Positions 45,805 through 58,240 of a stretch of 64,000 bases of DNA are shown here, piece by piece (positions within the stretch are counted from its first letter, which is position 1; each line of letters begins with the position of its first letter). The stretch is from Hirundichthys speculiger. Taxonomy: Eukaryota > Chordata > Actinopteri > Beloniformes > Exocoetidae. The notes under the pieces were generated by a model, which saw only the letters and a program-made list of their open reading frames with translations, ran no database searches and was not told the DNA's origin. The position numbers were made by a program, and so were the translations under genes. The stretch spans positions 62,001 through 126,000 of the forward strand of contig JAGFBZ010002157.1 of NCBI GenBank assembly GCA_018398805.1, in the 5' to 3' direction.

Positions 45805-48495
45805 CCAACCTCTCTAGAACGAACATCGACACAATCGATAGCTAAATGCACAAAACAAACCCGGTTAAACCCTGAGAATTATCACGTTTTGGGGGTTTTT
45901 CTTCCTCCGTGGCTGCTAGCGGTGCTCATCATGTTTCCAGTCAACACTTGCAAAGACTTCAGCTCGTAAAAAAAAATTGCCCCGACTTGATTGGAAAGCC
46001 GGCCGTCGCCGTTCTGATCAGAGCATCACTCTGCGCACGCTTTCCACGCCGGCGGCCTCCAAACTCAGCGTGGTCCCGCTCCGATAATCACGCGCCGCGG
46101 CCGAACCGCCAGACAATCAGCCGTTTTAAGGTCACCTGCTGCTGGCGAATGCTCTGTGGAGGCCGGGACGGCACAGAAACACTTAGTATGCAGTTTTGAT
46201 TTGTGCGTCTCGGCCGGTCGTCACTGTGTACAATCACATTTATGTGATATGTGAGAGAGAGTCAAATAAATCATTCTTGGATTAGGACTTTACTTTAGGA
46301 GCAGAGGAAGAAGGGAAAGGAACGGGAATGAAAGGAAACACGACGAATTCTTGATGGTGAACATCTGCAGGGCTTAAAGTTAAAAAAAATCCTGAGCCTG
46401 ATTTTTTTTCCGGGGGTGCAGTGGATCCAACGCATACACATTATTGCCAACTTTTTGGCATTGTGATTGGTAATGTACAAGATGACCTACAATTTAAATG
46501 TGAATTTTAGAAAGTCAAGGTTATTAAGTTATAAGTGAAAACATGTGAAACTCAGTCAAGCCAATTAATCAGATTCATTTAACAACCATTTAATTCAGTA
46601 AAGGGCAATTTGTACAAAAAACAAATTGCAACTTTTCCATCATTATTGTTCAAAAAAATGGCAAATTAAGTTATAGGAAATATATTCCATTGGGTCTAGA
46701 CTCCTTTCCTCTTTAATATATGTATTTTCAGAGGGAGTTATGTTATTAGATGTTATTACTCTGAATGCATCATTAAAAAGCGAACCATTACTTTCAGTAT
46801 TTTTTCCATATTTTGGGTGGTTGCTTCATCCACATTCAGAGAAAACATCCATCCTTTGAGCTGATCAGACAGAATTTTTTTTTCAACCCTGGAGCTGTGT
46901 CATGTTTCTTCATATAACTAGCATGCTAAGTGGAAACGGGCAGTTTTTTAAAGCGTTTTTATCAACGGCTACTTTTTTTTTTTTAAAAAAAGACGTACGA
47001 GCGGTTGAGCGATCGTAAATGATAAATTTTGTTCCGCAAAAAACGAGCACACACGTATTTTCAAGTCACAAACAGATCAGTCATTGCGGCCGCTACGTCC
47101 ACTGTGGCTGTTGCTAGCGGTTAACGGCTTGTGTGTTGGAGTGCGCAGACTGCTGCGTTATGCCTGGCGTCTCCTTTGTGACGTGAAGAGCTTTTTTTGC
47201 CGCTAGTTGCATAGACTAGCTTCTTGGAGCACAACACACAAAATCAGGTACCAGGCTCACTTAGCTTCTGGTACCCAAACTGCTAACCGTCTCCGTCCTC
47301 GTCCTCTATCCTGCCCAGAGACACTTGAATGTTGCCTCCATTCGAACAACCACCGGCTCACCTCGGATGGTGAGTTCTAGACCACTCAGAGATAACGTGT
47401 TTGTGTACGTGTTTTTTTTCACCTGAATTATAGTCAGATGTCGGAGATCCGGCACGGTGCCGGAATACTTTAAGCCCTGCATCTGGAAGAAATCTGGTGC
47501 AGCTCAGAGCGGTCCAGGATCGACTGGGAGCTCGTTCCTCCAGCCGCTGATGCTCCTGAACGGATCTCTCTAATATTCCTGTCACTAAAGTGACACGGAC
47601 CCCCAGATGAGGTCACGCGTCACATGCCGTTTGCACGCCGAAATCCTGTACCATCAGTTTTACCCCCCCGGAGCCGTACGTGGTTGTCGTTTCTGACGAG
47701 ACGCCTTGGATGTCGTTTCGTGGTGGCACTTGAAATAATCAGAAAGAATATAGTTATGATAAAAACAATAATCAGCATAGGTTACTGTGAGCCAGCTGTG
47801 ACGGGAATCAGCTGTCCGTGTTCCAGCTGGCGTCCACGTTTGCCTGTTTCCTTATTTAACGCGGCGCAGCGAAGCAATAGGAAGGAGAGGCTTCAGAAGC
47901 ATTTATGGGAGGGTTTGTCCTGTTCTTATACCGTCGACAGGTTCATGATCTGTAGAAGCACATCACATGGCGTCTATCTTCAGCGTTAGACGCCCGCCAG
48001 CGTCTCCCACCGTACCGCCGTGCTACTTCCTGTTAACGTCAAACCATTCCATCCTGGTTTCACCACGCTCGCTGCCGCCTCCAGGATTCATCTGCCGTGT
48101 GCCGCAGTCATCCAAGGATGCAAGACAGGTGATACTTGAGAGTTTAAACCCATCTTTTACCCCTTTAATCTATCAAATGTAGACAGCAACAGCTGACTGA
48201 ATAGCAGTAATGAAGGAAGCTGCATTATTCCGCTGCAGGTTGCAACCGCTCGACTGTTGGTTTCTGTCCGCTTTTGTTCAAGGCTGAGAACTGAGAGACG
48301 ATTCAAGAAGAATTTTAATTTCGTCTGATGGCTGTTGCAGCAAAAGAGGCACAAACAGACCTTTAACCAAGAGCAGAAGACAAGCAGGAATCTTTAGGAA
48401 AGATACAAAAAATTACCTTTAAATCACCTTAAAAAAAAAAGAAAAAAAAACTTTCAAAGCTATTAGAAGCAGCCGCGACACAACGCGGTGAGACC
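45805..48495. other. Intronic stretch, nothing recognised
   Basis: 45900-46200 is relatively GC-rich; A-rich run at 48429-48450. No recurrent family and no supported exon. Confidence 0.4.
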
Positions 48496-48498
48496 TAG

Positions 48499-49336
48499 GC
48501 CCCGATCATACAGCTAGTCGCTACCCACAAATTGCGGGTTTAGGAACCTGCGCTAACCGCTAATGCAATCTTCCGCTCCCTAAAGCTGCTACATGTTATG
48601 CCGACTCCCTTACTCACATTGTAGGTGTGGCAATGGGCGTGTCTTATGCCCTTTCCGCAAACTCGGTATCTTGCAATGGCGGGTTGCGGGTTGGTGGTCA
48701 GACCACCCGCAACCCACGATAGCAAGATACCGAGTTTGTCGGCACGTACAAGAGCGCGTCCAAATGGCATCAATGTGCGTCCACCTGGTCACATGTGGAC
48801 GTGAACAAACGGCTCTACTTCTCGAATTAACTCTTGTATAAAAAATGTGATTTGGCCTCAGTTTAACCCCTCGTCTGAAACTGCTTCTTTGCCAGTTAAA
48901 CCATAGACGACCAGAGCGTGTTTACTGGGAGGACACCAACTATCTGGGACTTTCAGGTAGCCGATCGGAATTGTCTGTGTAAAATATTTATATGTATATA
49001 TCAGTGTAGAGGAGGAGGAGGAAGGAAGAGGAGGAAGCTCTACAGCAGGGTCCCAGACGAGCTGCACATGAGAGCTGCTCTGATCTGGATGGAAAGACGC
49101 TACATAGCAGTTAGCGGGTAGCACAACCTGCTCTTAAAGGCAATGGCTGCTGACGCACTGATTGGTTTAACAGGTGGAATGCCCTGAACACTCCTATGCA
49201 TAATGTAGCAGGTAGCGCAGGTGGGATAGCGGGTTTAGCAAAGTGGAAGACTGCGTTCTTTGCGGGGGAACGCCCCTCCCGCTACCCGCTATCCCTTAAT
49301 AGCGGCTTTAGCAGATCTGGCAGAAGATCGAGCCCC
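48499..49336 (+). mobile_element. PIF/Harbinger-like family F, copy F5 (838 bp) with a central palindrome
   Basis: Begins GGCCCCGATCATACAGC and ends CAGAAGATCGAGCCC, with CTA on both sides (a TNA-type triplet). The coding remnant PERVYWEDTNYLGLSG lies near 48905-48955. Unlike other copies it has both halves of a long inverted repeat at 48659-48736. Confidence 0.85.
48659..48736. repeat. Near-perfect inverted repeat inside F5
   Basis: Arms of about 38 bases: AAACTCGGTATCTTGC on the left and GCAAGATACCGAGTTT on the right, with GGGTTGCGGGT / ACCCGCAACCC inside and GGTCAGACC at the centre. F1 and F4 retain only one half. Confidence 0.85.
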
Positions 49337-49339
49337 TAA

Positions 49340-50719
49340 CATCTTGACTTTGAAGTTTTATTTCTGTTTTCTGGAGTCACGGAGAGATAGCTGAAGGATA
49401 AAAGAGAAAAAGCATAGTCCGCTCCGTTGTACATGATCTTTGCAGACACGTTCTAAACTGTGAAAGACTTCATTTTTGAATAAATGAGAAAAAAAAGCAA
49501 AAACTGAGACGACTCTTGTTAATTCATCCAGCTGTGATGAAACCTCAGAGATGGATGAGTTCAGCTAGTTCACCTCATAAATGCTGTGTTGAAACTTACA
49601 GGGCATGTGTCCAGAACATGCTGAAGCCCCTCATTCTTCTTCATTAGTGTTGACTGCTGAGAGGCCAACTGTCTCTCCTCTCTGTGAATCTCTTCACCCT
49701 CCATCTATCTCCAATCCTTCCTTTAAGAACCATTTCCTTCCTCCCGCTTTCCCCCCCGACACTCGTCCATTCTCTCCCCAACATCGCCGCCACCACGCAC
49801 CTTGTCCGCGCTTCGCTTTCATTTGTCCGACTCACCTGCTCTGCCTCCTCTTCTTCATCACGTTCATTTGTTTCTTAATATCCAGTACTCATATTCTACA
49901 TTTTCTTTCCTTTTTCTTAAATTCCCATTTCTCATGATGCTTTTAAAACTTCCTATCTAATTTCATTCATCTTCCCCTCTCATTTCGCCTTCAGATGAAG
50001 TTGATGGAAAATATTTGTTCCACTTAAACCGACGCACAGATTCTACCTGTCAAAATTTATTTCTGACTTTCACTCTTCAGCCAGCTGTTTGTCCTTTTAT
50101 TTCACTCATCGCTTTTTTTAATCCACTCATTCTTTACTCGTCACCTGCTGACATTCTCTGACCGGGCTTCAGCTTGTGACACATGAGCTACCTTCTTTTT
50201 TTCATAATTTTCTGAAGCCCGGGTTATTTTAAAAAAAAAACACACAAAGATGGGAGTCCAATGAGACGGCCTAGTCAAGCTAGATGGACTAAAGTGAATG
50301 TAATCCACTTAAAAAAAAAAGTTTGCACATCCAAGAGTGAATCTTTAGGGGTATCCTTGGTGCTCAAAGTCCACGTGGCTAGACCCAGATGAAGGCCAGA
50401 CTCATGCTCTCTCGTTAAATGGATCACAGCCATCCCCGCCGGTACAGAACATACCGAACCAACTACAAAGGGGCGGAAACAGGCTTCACGCAAGAGCCCT
50501 TAATAAAAACTACAAAGATGGCTGCAGAAGTCCCGACACCACCTTGGATCAACAAGTTTCTGTTGTTACTGCCAGAAGTCAAAGTCAAATCCAGAGAATA
50601 ATTCAGGAAAAGAATGAGGAGGGTGGGCGGGGCTACCCAGATCCAGCTCCACTACGGGACAACTTGGTGAATGAGGACGGTTCGGGTTAATGGTAGGATG
50701 GGAGATGTTGGAAAAACCA
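49340..50719. other. Intronic stretch, nothing recognised
   Basis: 49640-50160 is pyrimidine-rich, which explains the open frames seen there. No family or exon supported. Confidence 0.4.
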
Positions 50720-50727
50720 GTAGAGAG

Positions 50728-51158
50728 TAGAGCTGAGCGATTTTATCAGTTCTGCGATATATATTGATATTTTATTTCCCCAGAGAGTATCAATTTTTCA
50801 GCCGCGGGTATCAATATTCTAAGCTCCTTTCAAAACCCCCGTGTTCCACCTTTAAAAGCTTGCAAGCAAAAATTTGTTTTAATAAATGAAACTATTTACA
50901 CACCAACTACTACACATCTTTTATTCATTTTGTCCTGCATTTGCAAGCTGCCTGTCAGCCATATAATGTGTAATTGATGCTTTCAGCTCAGTTAATTCAA
51001 ACAAAGTCACTCACAAGATGGCAGAAAAATCACTTTGTCTCTTTAAAATCTTTCGGAAAATGATGTAAATGTATTGTAAGATGAATATCGATATATATCG
51101 TATCATGAGCCGAATATCGTGTATCATATCGTGAGATTAGTGTATCGCTACAGCCCTA
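50728..51158 (+). mobile_element. hAT-like MITE family D, copy D4 (431 bp)
   Basis: Begins TAGAGCTGAGCGATTTTATC and ends CGCTACAGCCCTA; perfect 8-bp duplications GTAGAGAG at 50720-50727 and 51159-51166. Confidence 0.95.
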
Positions 51159-51166
51159 GTAGAGAG

Positions 51167-53489
51167 CCAGCAAGATTTCAAAAATCAGTTTTTCCTGTTT
51201 TAGACCTGTCTCCACAGCCACAATAATTAAACGGCACCTTCCACAGGTGATTTATTTCTGTTTTGACGTGAGAGCATCTAATTAGTCAGATTGTAAATTT
51301 CAGGTAATGTAGAAAAAAAATGCTTGAGGAAAAAAAAAAAAATTCTCCCCAACCTTTAATGTTCCCCCAACATCCTTCGACAGATCTTTCTCATTTGTCT
51401 TTCACATCTAACACTCACCAACAGCACATAACTGCCCGTGTATCTGCAGCATGGTTTTTTTTTATATAATATAGTTTTTGTCCTCAGCATCCTCTTTGTG
51501 TTTTTCTCCAGTCTGTCAGAATTGCTATCTATCAAAAGAGTGCTGTGATCATCGTCCCTGCATGACTTCTTTTCAATCAGCAATAAAGCCGAAGGTAAAA
51601 GTAAAAGAAAAAAAAATCAATACAGGGTTTTAAAGTCTACTACTGTGATTCACCGGCTTGCTGAAAGTCAGTGCACATTCAGACAGATGCACGTTTATTA
51701 TCTATATCGTCCATAGAGTCTTTCTTTGTGAACACACTCATCAGCGGTTGATGAAACACTTATTTCCCCCCCCCCCCCATATCAGACGGGCCAATCTACA
51801 GGGGGTCATAGCCGCGCGCTAACGGCTCCAAAGAAATGGCGCTTACATCACAACCGGCTGGACCATAATGGATGACACACGTGTCCCCAAAAATGCTCCT
51901 CCATCTTTTCATCCAGGTCGCACGAGAGGCTCCGCCCACGACACGTTCCCGCCTCAAGGTTTCTCCAGCGACAGGACGTGGCGTCTCAGGCAGGAGGATC
52001 GGCGCTACTCCACTCCACCTGTCACCCGGGGGACTGCGCCACCGAATTAATCTGTAAAGTGGTGTCAGATGGACAGCGAGCATTATTTGTCATAAAGCCT
52101 TTACTGGCAGTTTCACTCATCAGCAGCCTTCGACGGCGCGACTGTCAGCGTGTCTGACAGTCTAACAGCCTGTTATTGAATTTGGATTGAACTGCGAGGT
52201 GCGGAGGGTAACTTAAGGTATCAATCACTGCCTCGCTCGCAAACGCGGGGACGACAGATTTTAACACACTCAGTAATATTGGACGGCATCTTACAGTGAG
52301 CCGACAGCCGTGACATCTCGTAACCAAGAACCTCCGACAACAACCCCCCAGCCATAGCTCATGGTTGACGGTGACTAGTGGATCCCAACAACACCGGCGT
52401 TCAGAAACACGGTCATGAAATAAGGTCAGTAAAGCAGAAACGGGGCGGATTGAACAACTGTAGTATGAACTGAACTGAGAAACCGACAACGAATCACGGA
52501 GCCTTTGTTCGAACGAATTTTGTTCGCCGTTGCAGACAGTTGGGATGTTCTTTTTCCACCAAGGTGGTTTGGATGCTGGTTCTGGACCGGTGTGCTGCTC
52601 CCTCTGGCATGTAGCTGCATGTCACTGCCTATGGGTGGCAGTATTGCAACAGAGACGGTCAATGACAATAACGTCAGAATAAATGGTCAGTGTGCCGCTG
52701 AATTCCAGCAGTTCTAGATGTCTCAAGAGTTAAGAGATCAAATGTCTGTGAGTAGTACATATGTATAGTTTAGTTTATGTCGTTCCTGCTAGTAAGATAA
52801 ATCAACGTCCGTTTTATGTTTTTACCAATATGACGATGCTAATTTATTAGCCTCTCTATGGTGTTTTCCATTATAAATTAGCATTGAGCTAGCTACCATT
52901 TTTCTTTCTTGGTATAGGCTAATAACAATGATACTAGCTTACTGAAAGTTGAATGTGCTTTCAAACTGTGTTAATCAAACATTTTTGTTGAAGAAACGTG
53001 TTTTAATTATTTTTTGTATGTGTTCCAGTTTTACAGTAGTCTTCAATTGAGAGTGACAATAAATCCTTCAAGAAAGAAAACCTTGCCTCTCATTGGAGAA
53101 CTGTTAGCTACCTGCCAAACTAAACAGACCACATTCAGGGAGGGCAGAAAAGGTGTCTGGTTTTGAACCGGTTCGTTGCGTCCGGATCGCCAGGCTTCGG
53201 CCAGAAATCGAACGTTTTCGCAGGTGTAGATTTGACTGACCAACCACCTGGTGGAGTTTCTGTGATTCATGATTCAAAAGAGGCCAACTGAAAAAACAGA
53301 ACTTCAACACGAACATAAACCCGAGGCAGCGAGGTCAACACCTGTGGTCATTATTCCTCGTCTTCGGCTGCGTAACTCTTCTGACGAATTATCGTCTTAC
53401 GTCTCGTTGCAAGCGCCGCCTACGCTGGTCTCCACAGACCTTAAATGGGGTGACGTCAACAGTTTGTGGGTTCGGTGTGTCGCATTAAT
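51167..53489. other. Intronic stretch, nothing recognised
   Basis: Poly-C at 51769-51778. No recurrent family. 51868-52057 has open frames on both strands without any recognisable domain. Confidence 0.4.
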
Positions 53490-54564
53490 TTATTAACGCC
53501 AACATTTATTTTACCGCGCGTTAACGCATGTTGCTCACATGCTTTTGTTTTGAAAAGTCTGTTACTGGCTGCTGCAGAACCAGAAGAGAATTGGCAGGTA
53601 AACATGCGAAAAAAGCTAAAACAGACATGGAGAACGGTAAAAATCCACGTACTTTACAGTTCAAATAGCAACTCAGGTAGCAATATTAACAATTCTGTCT
53701 AAAAAAAAGATTCTGGACTGCAACAGAACTTTCGTGTCATTCCTCCATGTTCCATCAGATCTGCTCCATGTGTTCACTGTCCTGCTGTTCTCTAGCTGGT
53801 TACTGCAGTGCGGCTCCATCTAGTGGCACAGATGTGTAATGACAACAGAAAGTCGAGTCCTCCATTATAAAACAAATTCAGTCCTGTGGCCTGTTTTTTC
53901 ATTTCGTATTTTTGATCCAAGTCTAAAATTGAAATATTAAAAAAAACAGGCATTTTTTTTTTCGTTTTTTTGCGTTAGATTAAAAAACCAAAAACTTGAT
54001 AAAATGTCAATTTTTTTTTTTATTGACAATTAAAAATGGAAAGAATGAATGATACTCAGATTGGTAAAGTTACTGAACTTTAACATGGACATTTTCATTT
54101 TAAAGTTCTCCCAGACGGAGGATTCAACAGAAACAAGGTTATTTGTAACAACTGACAAGTTGAACTCCCCGTTAAAAGTTTCTGCTGTTACCTCAGAAAT
54201 TACCTGTTTTAATGTTCTGATTGTGCTGAGCCAAAATCATTTTGTTGGATTTTGTTGGTAGACTTTTTTATTTTTTATAAAAACAGGATGACATTAATGC
54301 CCTGGCAGTGGCAATAAGCTTTATTTTATTTTACATTTTTTAAGATGAGATTTACACTAAATATGTGTTACAGACAAGTGTTGATATTAAAAGTGTTTGA
54401 ACAACAAATGTTATGGCACTTTAGTTCATATGGCAGCAGAACATTTAAATAAAAGTGCATTTTATACTACTTTTGAATTTCGTATACAATGCGATTAATC
54501 GTGATTAATCAGGGAAATAATGCGATTAATCGCGATTAAAAATTTTAATCACTGCCCAGCCCTA
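53490..54564 (+). mobile_element. hAT-like family J, copy J2
   Basis: Right terminus CACTGCCCAGCCCTA with several GCGATTAATCG words just inside. The left part (53490-53880) is the inverse of J1 and lacks the expected terminus, so this is either truncated or a composite. Frames inside are short. No target duplication can be defined. Confidence 0.7.
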
Positions 54565-56288
54565 GTTTTTGCAAATCAACTACTTTTTGTTGGAAACCCC
54601 TGCCTCCTGCTCTCCTGGATTTGGGACCTCAACAGTCAACAACGTTGCCTCCATCAAAACTCCATCAGCTTTTCCCACTTGAACACATGCGGGAACCATC
54701 TGGTTGTGGCTACGCTGCTAGAGCCAGCCAGTGAGATCGTACGCGGGGGCGGGACTAATACGAAGCGCATGGCTTACTTCTGTCTCAAACATGGATAAGT
54801 TTGACGTGACCAGAAGCTTTTCTATTTCTTGGCTGAAGACCTTTCATGATGCTTCCCACAACCACAACCTCATTCGCACAGAGACGGCGGCCGTTCAGGG
54901 TTTTTCGGACCGCATTTTACTCCGCAAAGACAACGAAGTAGAGGAAGGGGACGTCTTTAGATCGCGGCATGCTGTGATGCTTTGTGAAAGCACAACCTGG
55001 AGAGGAAATACTGTGCTCTCATTGGGTCAGAATGAGTGGATGCAGAACGAGGACGGGATCTCCGGTCCGTCCTTGTAGCACAACTGCTCTGTGAAAGTGG
55101 CTAAAAAATGGCTCGAAATGTCAGCTCAAAGAACTTTTAATGGTGCGTTTTTCCCTAAAACTGGCAACGGGTGACATCAAGAGAGAAGAACGCGGACACG
55201 TACGCTTCTCAATCTCAGTCTCAATCGCTGTACTTCTTTTCACTCTAATGTTTTTGAGCTATCTGATTTTATCTCTCTTCTCTCTGTCTAGTTCTGTTTA
55301 TCTCGGTGTCTCTTCACTCTGATGGACAGCTTTAACTTCGGGAGCAGCTCCCTGGGTATTAGACTCAGGCGCCTGCAACCTTCGGCAGGGCTTCAGATAT
55401 ATAAGGTTTGCCCTGTTTGAGGAGGGGAGACAACAGCATTTAGAGTTTCGCGTATGAGCTCTCCTCTCAGTAGCTGACATCTCTGATTGGAAAGATGCAG
55501 AAACAGTTATCTTTTTCTATTTTTCCTATGACTTATACGTCCTTAATCTGCTCTTGACAACACACAATTCATCCTCCCCTCCCCCCACTCTTTATCTAGT
55601 CTGTATTCTGCACCTGCACGCTGAGATCGTCTCTGAGATCGGCTCTAAATGACTTGAGAATGCCACCAGGCGTAAAGGCATTATGTGGTGTGTTTGTATT
55701 TGCCTCCGAGAGCGCAGATGAATGACTGGAGGGTCCTGCTGTGTTTCTGGACGCTATGTACACATTACACGTAGCAGCGCCCGTGTCGGGCCCAGCTTCC
55801 CGGTGGATAATGAGTAGAGGTTATTCACTCGGCTCTGTGGGATCCGCCCCTCATACGCCATCAAAAACAAACGCGTGTGCACAAGCGCGCAGGAAGATGG
55901 TGCCATAACTCGGCAGGGAGACGTCTGCGATATGCAGGCCCGTCCACCGGCCTGTAGCGATGCTGATCAAAACACAACAGTCGACGCCTTGGAATAACAA
56001 CATGGGAAAAGGGACCGAACTCTGGCCCAGTTAAAGAGCGTTAAAGACACTTGCAGCAAAATGTGAACTGATGTCAGCACTTGCGTCAACCGACTTATAT
56101 CAATATAAACTGATGTTTTAAGCCCCTGACAAGACTCGAAAATGTCATTTAACTTAGTTGACAGTGTGGACAGGGTCCCTGCTGTCAAACCGAGATCATT
56201 TCAACCTTGTAACTGTACAGAAAGTGAATACAAAGGTGTCTCTCCTTCCGGTGAGGAGAGGCCATGAACTTTCTCAACGGTAGTTTAT
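54565..56288. other. Intronic stretch, nothing recognised
   Basis: 54731-55078 has a 115-codon open frame with no known domain or splice signals in the expected orientation. No family recognised. Confidence 0.35.
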
Positions 56289-57208
56289 GGGGTGGCTGTA
56301 GCTCAGTTGGTAGAGCGGGTCGTCCAGTCGCTGCAAGGTTGCCGGCTCGATCCCGGATCCAACTGTCCAACTGTATGAGTGGGTGAATGACAGGCCTATG
56401 TAAAGCGCTTTGGGGGCACCTTGATGGTGTCTAGAAAGTAGAGGTCTTCACGGGTCCACTTTCATGGACCAGAACCCGACCCGACCCGAGCTATTATCAT
56501 AAGTCCGGGGGTCCGAACCCGAATGGAACCGCAATATTTGGACTCTAAAGCGACCCGAGTTTCCAATCATGAACCAAACCGAGTTACCCGAATAGAACCG
56601 AGACAATACAGCCCATAGTTGCTCATGTTAAAAGTTGTCTAGCGTTGAATAAAACTTGATTTTCTTATCTAAACGTTCTTCTTCTACCGGTTCAGTTGCT
56701 ACATAGGCTACGTGATGTAAACAACAATAAATCCACGTCGTCGTTTTCTTTGTGGATACAGATGCTATTGGTAGCAACTGCTAACGCTAATAGCCTACAC
56801 CGGTCAGGACGTGTCGTGAATATGTTCTCTCATCCAACGTTGTCATGTTGGTGATCCGTTGTGCTTTACAGCTGCCGGGCATAATAACAAGCTACGGCAA
56901 CATGACTGTTTTATGACAAATACGCCACGTTAATAAACAATCATTTAACTGCCACGAGTCCTGACATTAGCTGCCACCGCCAATTCTCTTTACCTCTCTT
57001 GAGTAAACGCTGACCCAGCTTGTCAGAGAGCACCGACCGGACCCGAGACTAACTGTACCGATTCCGACCCAAACCCGGAGTGACGTCTTATGAATGGACC
57101 CGAGACCCGATTCGGGTCGGCTCGGAACCTCAGGGTTGTCGGGTTGTTCCGAAGACCTCTACTAGAAAGCCTATATAAGTGCAGTCCATTTACCATTTAT
57201 GTGATGGT
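56289..57208 (+). mobile_element. tRNA-headed SINE, split by nested H2
   Basis: Head 56290-56362 resembles a tRNA: TGGCTGTAGCTCAGTTGGTA (A-box region) and GGCTCGATCCC (B-box region). Then tgtaaagcgctttgggggca, and after H2 the typical tail ctatataagtgcagtccatt. A short repeat TTTATG sits before and after (a weak duplication). The tRNA part has no clean cloverleaf and is not a functional tRNA gene. Confidence 0.8.
56439..57161 (+). mobile_element. hAT-like family H, copy H2 (723 bp), nested in the SINE
   Basis: Begins TAGAGGTCTTCACGGGTCCA and ends TTCCGAAGACCTCTA, with perfect duplications CTAGAAAG at 56431-56438 and 57162-57169. ACCCGA-type words near both ends; no coding sequence. Confidence 0.95.
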
Positions 57209-57495
57209 AGTAAATTTGGACTTGCCACAAGGTGGCAGCAACAATGCTTTTAATCCAGTTTTTGTACACATGTAAAGTCAGAATCGCCTCAGTATGTCTG
57301 TAAGGAACTTATCCGCACTGTCATTTAAGTGGAGTGACATTTTTAACCCAGGTCAGAGGAATAAAATAGCAATATATTTTGATGTTGCCATTTTGCAGGA
57401 AAACAGATATTCCATTCCAACTCAAAACTGCTCTCCCAAACATCTTATATGGCTGAAAATTCCTCCGGGGCCACATGGAAGTCTGTGGTCAATCA
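57209..57495. other. Spacer between the SINE and element K
   Basis: Nothing recognised. Confidence 0.4.
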
Positions 57496-58240
57496 GTGCG
57501 TTTACATGGGAAGTTTAATTCCTCTTTAATTCAGAATTAAAGTTAAATCCGAATAAAAGTTACCATGTAAACACCTAATTTCATATGAAAATGTAAATTC
57601 CGAATTAAACTTAATTCCGAAGTAAGTGGCTGGTTTATTCCCATTTTAATTCCAAATTAAATAATTCCGCGGTCATGTATACACTCATTCCTGTTAAAAT
57701 TAATTCCCGTCTTTCTGCGCATGCTAGTTCTCTTGCCCGTTTGTCGCGATGACGCTTATATTCCGCGCTGGGCTTGTTTTCAAAACAAAGTTTTAAAATG
57801 GCAGCACGCAGTAAACGGTGTTCAAGAGCAGAGACGATTTATTTAATAAATAGCTTGGAGGAACTGGAAATAATTAAAAGAACAGATGGCAGGAAACATA
57901 AAAATTGTGAGCTTTTCAAAGTTGTAGCGGCCAGGTTAAATGAAGGAGGTTTCGCAGATAGAGACGCCACACAGGTCAAAAATAAGTGGAATGTTGTTGC
58001 TAATCGAGTTGTTGCTAAGTTTGTTTTCTTCTGGTAGATGTAAAGACGTCCGCCCCCCCCCCCCCATCCAATCAGAACCCTCCCCAACCCCCAGACCTAA
58101 AGCGGAATTGGATAAAGCCGAACAAACGTGTTTTCCATGTAAACCTCAATTCGGAATTACTATTTCCATGTAAACTCAAAGGAAAATAGTTTAATTCGGA
58201 ATTATTTCATTCGGAATTATTAAACATTATGTAACCGCAG
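57496..58240 (+). mobile_element. PIF/Harbinger-like element K (745 bp) with a Myb-like ORF
   Basis: Inverted ends GTGCGTTTACATGGGAAGTT and AACATTATGTAACCGCAG. AATTCCGAATTAAA-type words are iterated in both arms. Flanking triplets TCA and CCA are close to a TNA duplication. No nuclease ORF, so it would depend on a partner element for transposition. Confidence 0.7.
57798..58037 (+). CDS. Myb/SANT-like (trihelix) DNA-binding protein fragment of element K
   Basis: A 79-residue open frame starting MAARSKRCSRAETIYLI. Its three-helix layout (ETIYLINSLEELE, then NCELFKVVAARLNEGGF, then ATQVKNKWNVV) resembles the Myb_DNA-bind_4/MADF-like domains of Harbinger-encoded Myb proteins, in which the Myb partner helps recruit the nuclease to transposon ends. 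The frame ends in FVFFW just before a poly-C run, without the longer C-terminal part, so it is probably truncated. I chose the internal ATG with the basic MAARSKR start; an in-frame ATG lies eight codons upstream. Domain by pattern only. Confidence 0.6.
   Translation: MAARSKRCSRAETIYLINSLEELEIIKRTDGRKHKNCELFKVVAARLNEGGFADRDATQVKNKWNVVANRVVAKFVFFW

Noticed and set aside
56290..56362. tRNA-like sequence with A- and B-box words.
   Set aside because: The acceptor and anticodon stems do not pair well and it is followed by a SINE body and tail; it is the head of a tRNA-derived SINE.
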